This document shows, one piece after another, positions 13,801 through 26,185 of a DNA stretch of 64,000 nucleotides; the first letter of the stretch is position 1, and the number at the start of each line of letters is the position of its first letter. The notes beneath the pieces were generated by a model. The model saw nothing but the letters and a program-made list of their open reading frames with translations. It was not told the origin of the DNA and made no database searches. Position numbers and translations under genes: made by a program. Source of the stretch: Straminergon stramineum (taxonomy: Eukaryota > Streptophyta > Bryopsida > Hypnales > Calliergonaceae); assembly GCA_963920665.1 (NCBI GenBank), contig OY987268.1:18788501-18852500 (forward strand), in the 5' to 3' direction.

Positions 13801-14286
13801 CGACTTCGCCATTGGTTCCTTGGCATGGGTTTAACCCCAAACCACCCTCCTTGGACTTGAGATTCCTCTACGGTCCCATCTTGGTATTTTTAACATCTGC
13901 AAACTAACAATTAGGGTTCCGCTACTTCGTCAATGAAATGGGAAAACTAGAACCTATCTCCGGGAACTAACTCCTATGCCTTACCAAGGTTCCCTCAACC
14001 AATTATAGCTTAGAGATGTCCTCTCCATGTGGGGTTTTGAGCTTGATATGCCCATCACTTGCATTTGACTAATTTGCCACAATTAGTTGGGTTTTAACCT
14101 ATTTACAATTCGTGGTTGGGCCATTTTGGCTATAATATTCTAAAAATAGACCAAATACTATATTGGTATGTGACACACCTATTTTGTTTCTACACTCTTT
14201 TTGGTATTTTTCGTATATAAAATTGCATTTAAAATGACAAAATACAAAAAAAAAGTGAGCCCCTAGTGATGAATTAGGGGCTCACA
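10892..14286 (-). mobile_element. PQ-family LTR-like element, copy 1
   Basis: This copy starts TGTGAGTGCTAAATTACCC and ends GGGGCTCACA, so both ends begin TGTGAG read inward. It has no gene. A TATAAAAG box lies on the minus strand at 13024-13031, so transcription should run toward lower coordinates. The first 500 bp match the start of E1 (20257-20755) at about 97-98 percent. About 1.7 kb (12551-14257) is an almost perfect inverted copy of the left part of E0 (18525-20235), including a 23-base A run (12884-12906). About 190 bp present in E1 after 11395 is missing, which explains the short 3.4-kb length. I found no matching 5-bp duplication (AGGGC left, GCATC right). It could be a giant solo LTR or an internally deleted element. 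Confidence 0.8.
13024..13031 (-). promoter_or_regulatory. TATA box of PQ copy 1
   Basis: TATAAAAG on the minus strand, in the same relative place as in E0, E1 and E2. The surrounding word GAGTATAAAAGGGCATCCC is the same as in E0. Confidence 0.6.
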
Positions 14287-15043
14287 GCATCCTCAACCCA
14301 AGGGGACTCTTTCTCTCCCACTCCACGGACTGACGTTGCAACCAGTTACAAACTAGATCTTCCGGTTGACAAATTGGCAAGTCGTCATCAGCTCGAGGAT
14401 GCTCTTTTGTCATCACTCGCGATGTAATCACTTCCTAATGACATTGCTAGACTAAAGTCAATGCTTGCGTTCGACCATGAGACAAAGAGTGCATTGCCTT
14501 TGCCCAGCACTGCTACTCTTCAACCTTGGCTCAAGGAGAAGCAGCCTCATCGCTCTCTGTCTGCCGGAGCCAAGTGATCTCTTTTCGCTTACAGTCTTTT
14601 TCGGCAACAAATTTTCAAAGATCACAGGCGATCGTTGGACCCGAAATCAATTGCGGCTTGATTTCCATACATAGACAATGTCAATGCATCACTACCAAGG
14701 TTGCCACCTTGAGGGTCACGATCACTTTCCACTTCAAAGGTACCACAAGCTAACCGGAGGCCAAAGCGGAAGGACAATGGATCTCAAAGTTTGGATTTGC
14801 GTGGAATGGTGGACGGTAGAAGTGGGTAGCACTATCATTCACGACGCAAGGATATCTTTAAAGGCCTAGCAAAGATAAAAGCAATGGAAGCAACCAAGAG
14901 CTACTGTACAGCCAATAGCGATGCCTAGGCCACCAACTCTAGTTCATCAAGCCAAAGTAGCTTTGAGGTCTCTCTTACTATTAATAGCATGGAAAATAAT
15001 CACGAAAAAATTCTTAGAGTCATTAAGTACTATTACATGTATG
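14287..15043 (+). pseudogene. Decayed exon of an unidentified gene
   Basis: One plus-strand frame (first base at 14287) reads as coding for about 250 codons interrupted by several single stops. Readable stretches include YKLDLPVDKLASRHQLEDAL, LPNDIARLKSMLAFDHETKS, LQPWLKEKQPHRSLSAGAK, KDIFKGLAKIKAMEATKSYC and a Ser-rich SSSSSQSSFEVSLTINS. It ends at a good donor (ATG|GTAAGG, 15043). GC content is higher than in the DNA that follows. I do not recognise the family. The left side is cut by PQ copy 1. It may be a host gene remnant or a transposon-captured exon. Confidence 0.45.
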
Positions 15044-15922
15044 GTAAGGCTCTTTGTTTCTACTTACATTCTAGGCAATCATTTGCCTTCATAATTCAAT
15101 CACTTCAAAGGACACTATGAACAAAAGTTACGTACTCTTTGTGTATTCAATCTCCAAAATAAGTCAAATATACTAAACTTAAAATCACTTGCATTCCCTT
15201 TTTTTCCAAGGGCTTTGCTATATTACATAAATGAACTTCTCATGTCCCCTCATGAGTTGTTGCAATTGATGCAATTCCACTCACTTATTCTATGTTATTT
15301 GAGCCCAATCCTTATTCAAAACTATCTATTGTTGGTATTTATCCTTGGGTTCAACAACCATTACTTCAATGGAGCTTTGCACTCATTTTTCAAAGTCTCA
15401 AAATGACCATATCGTCTCAATTTAATGAATAAGGCCTTGATATTGAATTTTGTCAAGGATTGTCTATCATGACATGATGTGGAATATTCATGTCATGATG
15501 CTATATTAAAATTTCATTGGAATCCAGACAATTCTAAACACTAAATTCTAAACATTGAACATTTTTAAAATTATTTTTTACTATTTTATGACAATCATAG
15601 ATAGAAAATCCAATGTATTACCATTTTTTAACATATTACAATTGTTCAATTTATGTGGTTCTTTCTAGATATTTTTATGACATTCCATCCATATAGTTGC
15701 TATATTCCATCGTGACAAATTTTGAGTTTGGATCTTGTCAACCGTCATAATACCATGATGATGTGACGTGGCATGGACAACCTTGATTTTGTCAATTAGT
15801 GAGGAATTGAGGATTACATTGAGAATTATATGTATATTAGTGGGAGGCCTCCCGCCCTTCCCCTAAAGGCCTCCTACGATATGAGAGCCCTGTTTTGAAG
15901 ACAATGGCCCAAGCTTGAAGGT
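15044..15922. other. Interval between decayed exon and the nest
   Basis: AT-rich DNA with no coding pattern. Small palindromes are present: AGGAGGCC/GGCCTCC-type arms near 15843-15880, and CATGACATGATG facing CATGTCATGATG near 15467-15501. It may be the intron following the exon above. Confidence 0.35.
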
Positions 15923-18900
15923 TGTGAGTGTTTCTTTATCCACCCTTGGTAAATACACAAGCATAACAAGGTTTTTGTTTTGTTTTTGTTTTTTGCACTA
16001 CATAGGTGCCTAAGCATGGTCCATTGTGTCTTCCAAGAAGTGGATATTTTTTCAATTCTTAAATGTATACAAAATTGCAAAAACAACAAGGAAACTTAAT
16101 CAAATTGTAAGAACAACATGAACGGTCAAACTAATTAAGCCGTGGCGATTCACTAAGGAAAATAGTGACAATCTAAATTTATTAGTCTTCAGGTCTAAAG
16201 AATTTCATGCAAATTCCAAAAACATAAAACTCCAAGCGGATGAAGTTTAGCCTTTCGAAGGGCTATATAAACTTCATCCACCCTTTTCTCCTAGACCTCA
16301 CTTGGAATTTGACTTGAAATTTGAGAAAATTGCTTATTATAAAATCTACTCACTAGTTCCTAAATTTCAACTTAAATGAATATTTTTCCACAACTTTCAT
16401 CCAATTTCCTTTTGACACTTCATCCTAGAATAACTTCTAGAGTTTTGGGTCATTTAGAGAATTTAAACTTTGTTTTGACTCCTTTCAAATTCTTCTAAGA
16501 GTTTCTACTTTTAACTTTAGATTTTGGTTAATCAATTTTGGTTAATCCTAAGTCCTTAGACTAATTTTTCTTGATTCTCTATGTCATGGTTCTATTTCTA
16601 CCAATTTCCTATTTTTTACCACTCTACAAATTGAAATTAATTTTTTAATTAACTTTTAACTTTTAGTGGTTAATTATTATCTAAGTTTCCATTCTTGTTC
16701 CAATTGGATGAACTTTGCTAAGTTTCATCCATTCTATTACCTAAACTTCATTTGTCTCTATCTTCCTTATTTAAACTTTGATTTCTACATATTTTATATT
16801 TTTGGAAACCTCTAGATTTCTATTATAGGATTCTAAGTTCAAAATTGACTTCACTCTTTGTTCTAATGGTCTGCATTAACCCTAAGCCTCAACCTTAATT
16901 AAGACTTACCAATGAAGACAATTTAAAGAGAAGTGGAAAGTTTAACAACAAACCTCAAGCTTTGTTTTGTCAATAGGTGGTCAAATCACCCTTGAATTCC
17001 TCCTCTTGTACCATCTTGTCTTTATTTGAATTTTCATGCTCATTGCTAATTTTGATAAGTTTTTAATACAAATGTCTGGAGATATACTAATTCTACTTCA
17101 TCTAAGTCTCCATCTTTCCTACTTCACCTTCTTTTTTCTTTGCCTCCCTTTCTTTCCCTTCAATACTATTGCTAATTGAAATAGAATAGAATACTTCTAC
17201 GAATTCCAAGGAAATAATTGAATATGACTTAGTGTTATCCCTCTTCATACTCAATTATTTTCAAATCTTCAATTTTAGTAGTTAACTTGAATCCTTGGAA
17301 TTTCCTCCTAATCTAATCCTTGGCTAAACTTCTAACATCAAAATCACTACACAACTCTCTTCATTCTTCATTTGCAATTTAGAGTTTGGGGGGAGAGAGT
17401 TCCAATGAGTGCAAGCAAGGATTGATGCTAGAGGCTAGTTTGATTGAATATTCTTTAAACTATCGGCACTATTCCCTAACTCTCTCCTAACTAACACTTC
17501 CCTTCTCTCCTCTCCGGCTCTCCCTCCACCTTATAGTGGAATTTTGTCCCTAAATCCCATTTCTCCCTTTCTCTAATTGAGATATTTACTTCCAATGTTG
17601 TAGACAAGGAGCCCTAGAGCTGGCCGGGAGCCAAAGCTTTTTCTCCTTAGAGGAGGAATCGTCTCTTTCTTTTGCTTCCTTTGGAAGAATTTTAAATGGA
17701 AAAATGGAGGTGGTTAAAATGTGGCTATTTCAAAAACTAGCAATTTGTCTACAATGTGGATATTTAAAAACTAACTTGGTCTTACTTTCTAAAAGAATTG
17801 TAATAATTTTTTTTGGTTTAAAGAAGGGTTGTTTCCAAGATTTATGAATTCAATGCTTCGTCATCTAGTTGAAAATTAAGAAAAATTCCACAAGACTTCG
17901 AGAAGTTAGTACATGAGCAAATTGGTTTTCAATACATGTTAGTATGATGTGGTTAATTAGTATAAACATGTGTTAGTATAAAACTCAACTTATATATGTT
18001 AGTATAAAATGTTGGTTAATAGGCAAAGTTTAACTTACCCAACAATCACAAAACAAGTCATAAGATTTGAAGGGACCCCTAAGTCCTTCAAAGCTTCTGG
18101 AAATAACAACAAAGGGAGCTTGAAATGCTCTAGAAATACACATTTTGTAACTTCGATTCAAAAATGTCCCAAAAGTCCAACTAAATGGACCAACACATCA
18201 AAGTACCAGAATATGGCTCCAAGGGGTGTTTTGAAATGAGAATAAGTGCTCTTTTATATGTTTCTGAAGGCATTCACCCTCTTCCATATCCTATGTGATA
18301 AACTTATTTTTTAGGATTTTCATCCCAATCGTCTATTTTTGACTTTCTCCAATGGTCCCAAAGTTTAACTTTTAGAGAAAGACTTCAAATTGCAAATAGA
18401 TTGTGCTATTGGATTTAGAGGGACACTTATAATCTCATCGCCTCCCCACTCCTTTGTTCATCATAAAAAAACTCATCGAAATCTAGCGCCAACTTGTGAG
18501 CCCCTAATTCGTCACCAGGGGCTCACCTTTTTTTGTATTTTGTCATTTTAAATGCAATTTTATATACGAAAAATACCAAAAAGAGTGTAGAAACAAAATA
18601 GGTGTGTCACATACCAATATAGTATTTGGTCTATTTTTAGAATATTATAGCCAAAATGGCCCAACCACGAATTGTAAATAGGTTAAAACCCAACTAATTG
18701 TGGCAAATTAGTCAAATGCAAGTGATGGGCATATCAAGCTCAAAACCCCACATGGAGAGGACATCTCTAAGCTATAATTGGTTGAGGGAACCTTGGTAAG
18801 GCATAGGAGTTAGTTCCCGGAGATAGGTTCTAGTTTTCCCATTTCATTGACGAAGTAGCGGAACCCTAATTGTTAGTTTGCAGATGTTAAAAATACCAAG

Positions 18901-19748
18901 ATGGGACCGTAGAGGAATCTCAAGTCCAAGGAGGGTGGTTTGGGGTTAAACCCATGCCAAGGAACCAATGGCGAAGTCGGTTTGCCAAGATTCTCCCCGG
19001 TGTGGAAGATTCCCTAGCCATCGATGATTGAATAAGAAGGTGGATTTTGTCCCCCCTAGGCCAATGTGTAGAATAAAAATATGGGCCTACACATGTGTCG
19101 TGAGATCCCATGGGAGGTTCCACGAAAAGTTTCGGAATTTTTTGATAGTCAAAAGATGTCTTTCTGGACAGTCAACTATCCAAACTTGTGATGGGAAATT
19201 CTTAGAAATTCCCTAGGTGGTGGTAAATTCTCACTAAAAATGAGAATAATTTTTTTTATGTTAGTAAGATTCCCTGACAAGTTTCAAGACATTCCGATAG
19301 TCAGAAGTACCTGAACCTGTGAAATTCCTTGACAATTAACAAAATTTAAAGTCCATGGCGGGTTTGACCGGTGGAACGGGAGCATATGAAAGTAGAATGG
19401 GGACCAAGATAGGTTTTTTTTACTCCCCTATAACTACTAAGGAGCCTAGGCTAGTTACTTTTGCTAGAAAAGTCAACCTCCAAAAGTTGGGATTTTTTCT
19501 ATTTCTTGGCGTTAAGTTGGCATTAGATTTCATTGTGGTTTTGAAGATAGAAAAGAGGGAGGGGTTTGTTTCTAGACATAAAATGGCCTTTTGAAGCCAA
19601 TGGTGCAATCCATTTGCGATTTAGAGTTAATCTCCAAAAGTTGCCTTAGTGGGGCCAACATAGGATGAAAGCCTTGAATTTTGGATGAAAATCCAAGAAG
19701 ATAAGGTTAACTTAGATGAACGAGGAGAGGTGGGTGCCCAGGAAAGAG

Positions 19749-19756
19749 TATAAAAG
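19749..19756 (+). promoter_or_regulatory. TATA box of E0
   Basis: TATAAAAG inside GAGTATAAAAGGGCATCCC, about 1.25 kb from the left end. It is conserved in all readable PQ copies except the oldest one. Confidence 0.6.
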
Positions 19757-21803
19757 GGCATCCCTTCTCCTCTCTCACCACCCCCTTTTTGTGTAATTGG
19801 GTCCGTTGGGTCCAATTGATGTTGGAATTGTGGCATTTTAGCCACAAGCCTTGCAATGGTGTTTTTTGGGTACTTTTTTTTTTTTTTTTTTTTTTTAGCT
19901 TACGAGGTCTTTGTGAGTCCCTTGCATCTTGAGTATGCGTAATACTAACTTTTCCAAGCTTGAGCTTGGAGGCTTTGTTAACTTACCATGTTGCTAGAAG
20001 TTGTGTGTGCTTACCCTTGAGAGACCCTTGTGGGCCACCCTCCTTGTTTTGTCATGTACTAATCCTAGAGCAATCCCCCATATGATTGGCAATGTTGCAT
20101 CGGGGGGCCTTTAGTTTAAGTCAATAGTTGTACTAATCCATGTCGTTAATCCTTTGAGTGTCGAAGGTTCCTTCCTTTTTGTTTCTAACATTGACATGGT
20201 ATTCCTTGGGGAGAGGCTCGAGGGTGTGAGGATAGTGGATTCTGCCCGTTGTAAGGGCCAAATTACCCACCCTTGGTAATTCGCGAATACAACCAGGTTC
20301 TAGGTTTCGACTAAATGACTCCTTCCTTTGGGTGTCTAAGCATGGTCCATTGTGCCTTTTAAGCAATGGATCTTTTTACTAAGTGCCTAAGTGACCCCCA
20401 ATTGCAAAATTCACTTAAACTACTTCCAAATTTTGGACCTTCCAAATGGAGGCCCTACTAGATGATTTGGATGGAACCTACCCTAGGGCAGAACTATCCT
20501 AGGAAAACTCTAGTTCATCTTGTGCCATTTCTAAAAATGTAAAACTCGACCTTATTTGACCTTCCTAGTCAAAGTTATGGATGGATGAAGTTTGACCGTT
20601 ACTTGGTTCCTCAAACTTCATCCATCCATTACACCTAGTTCCCCAATTCAGAAAGATACGAAATTTTGGGAGATGGTTCACAAGCATTTCCCCTACCCAG
20701 ATCCGTAGTTGGACCCTGATCGGGGATTTCTACTGAATTTTCATCCAAACCTTATCCAAACTTCATTCGCTAATTTCTCCTAACCGACAACTCGGAATTG
20801 ACTTTTCTATTCGGCCCTGGCCCCTAGTTGTGAGACTCCTCCTAATATATTTAATTCCTTGTCAAACTCCAAGTTTAGCTATTCTTCATCCAATTTGATC
20901 CTAAGCTTCAGTTGGCAATTACTTTCTCAATTTCCACCCAATTTGGGTGTGCTTTAGGGTTTTGGAAAGCCATGGGCCTCTTCTCTAAGCTTATGTCCTT
21001 GGAATTGACCTGACCTAAAGTCCTAAAGGTCTGACCAAGAGATAGGCCTCCGCCCACACTATTAGCTTCTGATTAAGGACCTAAGGAGGGGCTGGAAATG
21101 GGTTAATTCATACATAGAACTTGCATCGTTGTTCGCGCCTACCAGAAGCTCTACCTCCTCCGCCATGAACTCCCGTTCTAACCATAAAATAAGTTGGTAC
21201 AAGGATTTAATAGTTGATTTTTTTCTCCTATTTCTTTCCTCCCTTCTTTTCTTTCCTCCCACACTCTAAGGTAGACCAACTAACCTCCGATCTTACCTAC
21301 TAAGCTAATCTTAAATACGTGTCATCCCTCCTCCAAAGTTGAGTTATTTCTTACATCCTCCTTACATCCTATACTTACATCTCACACTTAATCTCAGGGT
21401 GATTACCTACTTCTAATCTAAGGCCTTAGTAAATTTACGCCCTATCCTATCTAACTTCACCCTCCCCCTTCAAGTGGTCTTCCCTCTTGTCATTCCTTCT
21501 CATTCTTCTGGCCCTCTGCCACCCTTTCCTTGCTTGTATTCTCTTGTCGCGGCATTAAATTTTAGTTTTTGTTGTCTACCTATGAAAACTAACCAGAAAC
21601 CTAGAAGTTGGTATTCGGATCTAGCTAAGGAACCGTCAGAAGCTAAAATAGAGAAGGAAAATGAGGTAGTGGATGGATTAGCTCGATTCCGGTCCTTACA
21701 GGAGAACGGATGAGAACGTAAGGTTGACTGGATTGGGGATGAACCGGATATCAAGACAACCAGATTTGGAATAGGTCATGATGGGATGACAAGGGTCCAA
21801 TGA

Positions 21804-21812
21804 CTATATAAG
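21804..21812 (+). promoter_or_regulatory. TATA box of unit A
   Basis: CTATATAAG in the context GACTATATAAGGGCTGG. The same box lies at the same distance from the left end in unit B (39790). The gene start lies about 265 bases downstream, leaving room for a leader. Confidence 0.65.
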
Positions 21813-22069
21813 GGCTGGCTTGCCTAGTTGAACCTCTTTTGCACTTTTGCCTGTCTTAGTGCTCTCCATGCTCTGAGCTCTCTGCTCTCATTTGTGACTT
21901 AGCCGTCTATGTAGGATTTGTGTGAGAGGGTCGTTTTCGAGCGTTGAGTTGTTACTGTCATAATTTTGGTTTCCACTTGAGATCGAAGAGAGAAATTAAG
22001 GAATGGGACTTGCGGCTAGGAGAGGGTGAGATAGAATTAGAAAGGGGTTCCGAGATCGCATCTTTGTCC

Positions 22070-23752
22070 ATGCCGCAACTCCTGAGAAGTGGAGGCGGAC
22101 AGGCTAGTATGTCCTCGGTAGAGGTGAAGCTCCGAAAGGTGATTCCTGTCATTTCCTCTACCAAACCAGCAAAGTCCCAACTCATGGAAGATTTGAATTC
22201 CATAGGTTGCTTGGGGTTTGCAAAGAAAACTTGGGGCTTCAAGGAAGAGTTGATGGTGAGGGAACTCTTGGGCAAGCTATCCAACGAGTTCAACAACACC
22301 ATGAGAGCAGTTCCGCATCTCTGGACAGAGGAGGTCTAGAGAGCGGTGTACAATTTCCAGTTAGGAGGATAGGGAATGGCGAACCGGAAGGACGAGTTCC
22401 TCTAGGGTAAATTCCAAGGTGCCGTCAACCCAAAGGACGGCTACGCCAGAGAGGACCGCATCAACGATCGCCACTACCGGCTTCTATAGTTCCTAGTTCT
22501 GATCCTATATTCGGAAAAGCCAACGAGGGTGACAATTTCCCTCACAAATACAATATTCGGCACCTTGAGCAGGGAATGGAAAGTAGACTGGGCCCAAATC
22601 ATTTCCGATCTAGTTGTCCAACTTGTAGCTAGAGTTGGAAAGAGTAGGGTCACTCCTGTGTGTCCCTACCTCATCCATCTTTACGATGCCCATCAATTCC
22701 TGAGCGCAGTAAAGGAGAAGGTGTGGAGGGCTCAGGAAGTCCTCTTGAAGTATGGAGAATTGGAAACGAACAATGAAGTCAATTCCGGTTCTGACCGAAG
22801 AGAGGAAAGCAAGTCAGAAGAAGAGGAGCCATCAATGTTGTTGATCAAGCGACAAAAGACAACCTCTCCTTACAAATGAGGGATGCTACCCGGTCGCGAT
22901 ACATCGGCCTTGGAAGAAAGACCGAAAGTCGAGAAGACCGTATCGAAGGAATCGGATCCTGATGATCCGTTCAATCCTCTCATCAAAATCTTGTGCAACG
23001 TAAGAGCGGATTGGGAACTGAAGAGAAGGATCTTGGTTGCGATTAGAAAGTTGGTAGGAGCACTAATAGATAGAGAACTACCGGAGTAGGTGGCAAGATG
23101 CATCTCCAATCTGGTCGAAACCCTGAAATAGGAAGCAGAGATTCGCAACCTGTAGGAGGAGGTGGATCGAGTGAAGGCAGAACTCCTTGTACTCATGGAG
23201 AACTCTGCAGCCACTCGTATAATGGTAGAGGAGGCTTAGAAAATGGTTGAGTAGGTGAAGGCCACTTTCGGCGAGACTAGAATAGCTGCCGCCAAGGCCA
23301 AACTGTTTGATGAGAAGGTGTACGACAAGAAGAAGCCATCTGGTTCTCGGATAGTCTAAATTCTCACAGACTTTGTTGAACAAGTTGAAGTGGAAATGAA
23401 GGAAGCGCGGAAAGCAGCTGATCGGATGGAGGAGAGTAGTTGGTTAGTATTGGGAGCTACTTGCTCTCGGGGGATTCAACTCTTGGATCTCTCACTACTA
23501 GATTCATTCCGAGATGCGGTAGCAGGGGAGGGGAAGGACATCACCCCCAAGTCTAAGAGATCGGAGTGGAAGGCGACTCCATCCAACATGCCTAGAGCTG
23601 CCATCGATTTGGATTCGACCCCCGGATGAGTAGAAGGTGACCCAGTTCCTAACCCTTAGGAGGGGGAATGAAACCGGAACTTGAACGAGATCTTCGAGCA
23701 GATGGAGCTAGGAACCTAGAGCGCCACCATTGGATCTCGGGTGGGTACATAA
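22070..23752 (+). pseudogene. Unit A protein, PTPD/gag-like, decayed
   Basis: A 1683-bp reading frame (560 codons plus stop) starting at an ATG (MPQLLRSGGG) has about 15 in-frame stops but no frameshift. The unit B copy is exactly the same length. Readable parts: a folded N-terminal half with ELLGKLSNEFNNTMRAVPHLW, VTISLTNTIFGTLSREWKVDW, AQIISDLVVQLVARVGKS and CPYLIHLYDAHQFLS; then an acidic stretch (EESKSEEEEPS); then a charged, probably coiled-coil C-terminal half with AAKAKLFDEKVYDKKKPSGS; then DLDSTPG near the end. The N-terminal half resembles the 'putative plant transposon protein' type found in plant retroelements, from memory and not certain. Where unit B is open, most stops here face CAG, CAA, TGG or CGN codons, consistent with methylation-driven decay. 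Confidence 0.65.
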
Positions 23753-24933
23753 GTGTGTAAATATTATGAAGGGTAGGAACGGATCCAGATCCTGTTCCGA
23801 TCTAGTTAGTAGTAGGTAGGACCGAAAGTCTGGCCTGAATTGTGGTGAAACTTTCACAGGCTTTTATGCCTATTTGTACTTTTAGGTTGTATTTGAGTCA
23901 ATCCGTGCGAAGGGTATTGGGGAGTCTTCTTTTTGCAAAACATCTTGTACTTTGGTATGTGCTCTTGTGTTGTGTGTGTATCTCCTAAGTGTGGCAAGTT
24001 TGCATGATGTGGAGTTAGGAAGGTGTAGGATTGATTGGTGAATAGATTTCTCCCCTTGGTGTGCACATTTCCGATCTTTAGTGTATGTGAGCGGGTTGTG
24101 GAAGTGTTAGGAGTGGATTTCAATGCCTCAGCAAATCCAAAGTTTTGAGTTCCGGGTGAGAAAGTCATTGTTAGGCTAGGCGGATAGGGAGGGTATCCTT
24201 AGTTGCGCTAGAATTCCTGGGTAGGAAATCTAGTTGAATGTCCGATCTCCTATGAGGTCTCACCGCCTTAGTTGGGAAACGGAATAGGTCTGGTAAGTGC
24301 TGGAACGGACGAGTACACTTGTGACCACCTAGCTTCGCACGGGTAGGAACTGGCATCAAGGTCATTGTAGTATGGAAGGATCATACGAGGGGGTCTCTGT
24401 GTGACTTGTGAACCGGATTGTTGTCCGGGTTGTTGTGAGGGATCAAACCGGATCCGAGTTAGTTTAGGAGAGGAGATAGGACAATGGGCCTTCAGCTACT
24501 ATAATCTACAGAAAGAGTGGTGGGCCTACCATTCACAAAATCAAGGGGCGACCCCTTTGATGATTTAATAGAGGAAAAACTAAACCGAAAGAGGAGTGAG
24601 GAGACGTACGCACAATTCGGAATGGATTGGTCTAGAGGAGTACCAAGACCGGAAGAGGTGTGGTCTTGGGATTGGGTTAAATTGCATCAACCGGATATTT
24701 AGGGAACCGGAAGGGAGGAATGCGGTCCAAGATTATCTGGTAGTTGTTTGTTTCCAATTTTAGATCTAGGACTAGAAGGAAGGTTTAGAGGTTAGTAAGG
24801 CTTATTCGCTTAATAAAGCGAAATACTTCACAGAATCTCGTGGGTTTGATCTTTAGAGTCACTTAGTTATGCTCTAGAGTGATTTCTATGAGTATAACAA
24901 GGAATTTTACTTGCTGTGTGCTCCGACATCTCT

Positions 24934-26185
24934 CTTCGTGTTGGTTGTAGGAGACAGGGTGTTGGACTCCCCGCTCTACTTGATATATTGACACAAGGGT
25001 CGCTCCTCCTTCTTTACTTCCCAAGGCGTACACCTCGTTGGTCCCTTCTTATGTCTTTTTTGTATGTTGGACAACCTCTCTTCCACCCTTCCTTTTGGCT
25101 GCTAGCTCTCCCTCACCCTTGACCAGTTTGGCAACCCCCAGGCCCTACCTAGTGAGCCTACCTCCAAGCCCCTAGCCTTTACTGCAAACCTCCCAATCCC
25201 GCCTACACCCCGCTTGACTACGAACCCTAACTTGATGCCCCACCTGACTACGAACGCGCCTGACCCCCAGCCCTTTACTATGAACCCCAATCCAACCCCT
25301 ACCCTTTATTGTGAACCCTTCCAACCCCCAGCCTTGCCCGGTTATTAAGGTTTGGGGTCCAAGGGGGTGGGTTGTGGGCTGGCCTGGGGTGTTTTTTGGT
25401 TGTGGGCTATGGGTAGGCTTGGGATATTGGCTAACTTGGAGTGTTTTCTTCTCCCTCCCTTCTATGCTAAGTTGTAAGGAGGATTTGGGAGAGGGGGGGC
25501 TTTGCTAGTGGAAGGTGGACTAGGCTAGAGATGGTTGCCACTTACACTACTTTTTACTAGTACCTCGTATGCTCATGTTGACATCTAGATCCTACATTTT
25601 GGGGCTTAAACCTTAGTTTGTTCCCAACATGTTTTGGGAACTAGACCTTGTGGGAAAAGGGACTATGAGGCCTCATGATTTTCTCGTGAGGTGGTTTTAA
25701 CACACCACTAAGACTTTTTATCCCAAGGGGATTCAAAGCTTCGCCATTGTTTCCTTTTTTAATGTACCACTAAGACTTTTTACCCCACAAGGATTCAAAG
25801 CTTTGCCGTCATTTCCCTTTTTAACGCACCGCTAGGACTTTTCTACCCTACGGGAGTTCAATGCTTCGCCGTACGGTGGGGCCCACTACCCTCACACCCT
25901 CGTGTCTCTCAACAAAGAATAACACGTCACTGTTAGGGACAAGGACAAAAGACAAAGAAGTGGCCTTGGACATTCAAGGGCTAGCGACATGGGTGAGTAA
26001 CATCAATAACTTGAACTAAAGGCCCTGCAAAGCGGCATTGCCAGTCATATGGGGGGTTGCTCTAGGATTAGTACACGACAAAATAAGGAGAGTCACCAAA
26101 AGGGTCTCTCAAGGGTAAATATACACAACCTCTAGCAACCTAGGAAGTTAGTAAAATATTCCAAGCTCAAGCTTGAAAGAGTTAG
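24934..26185 (-). repeat. E1 internal part between unit A and CACTA-1
   Basis: Non-coding PQ sequence. It contains three to four repeats of a roughly 75-base motif (ACCACTAAGACTTTT-ACCCC, then GGATTCAAAGCTT-GCCG, then TTCCCTTTTTAA) between 25680 and 25870. The same motifs occur in reverse in E2 (36030-36140) and E0 (39040-39210). Confidence 0.65.

Larger units (their letters stand above)
21545..24928 (+). mobile_element. 3.38-kb LTR-like unit A carrying a gene
   Basis: Unit A starts TGTCGCGGCATTAAA and ends GTGCTCCGACA, with short inverted ends TGTCG/CGACA. It is flanked by a perfect duplication TCTCT (21540-21544 and 24929-24933). It is 3384 bp, against 3383 bp for unit B. It holds a TATA box about 260 bp from the left end and one long decayed gene (22070-23752) followed by about 1.2 kb of conserved non-coding DNA. 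No terminal direct repeats, reverse transcriptase or integrase are visible. TG/CA ends and a 5-bp duplication fit an LTR, so it may be a solo LTR with a gene inside it. Confidence 0.8.

Noticed and set aside
13657..13860. Identical 67-codon frames at 13657-13860 (plus) and 18920-19123 (minus), with similar pairs at 12935/19627 and 13186/19355
   Set aside because: They are identical because the DNA is an inverted duplication of a PQ element. In E2 and the other copies the frames are altered, and none has coding features.
22529..22879. Calling the open pieces of the unit A gene as separate small genes
   Set aside because: All lie in one frame and align end to end with the unit B gene of equal length; they are fragments of one pseudogene.
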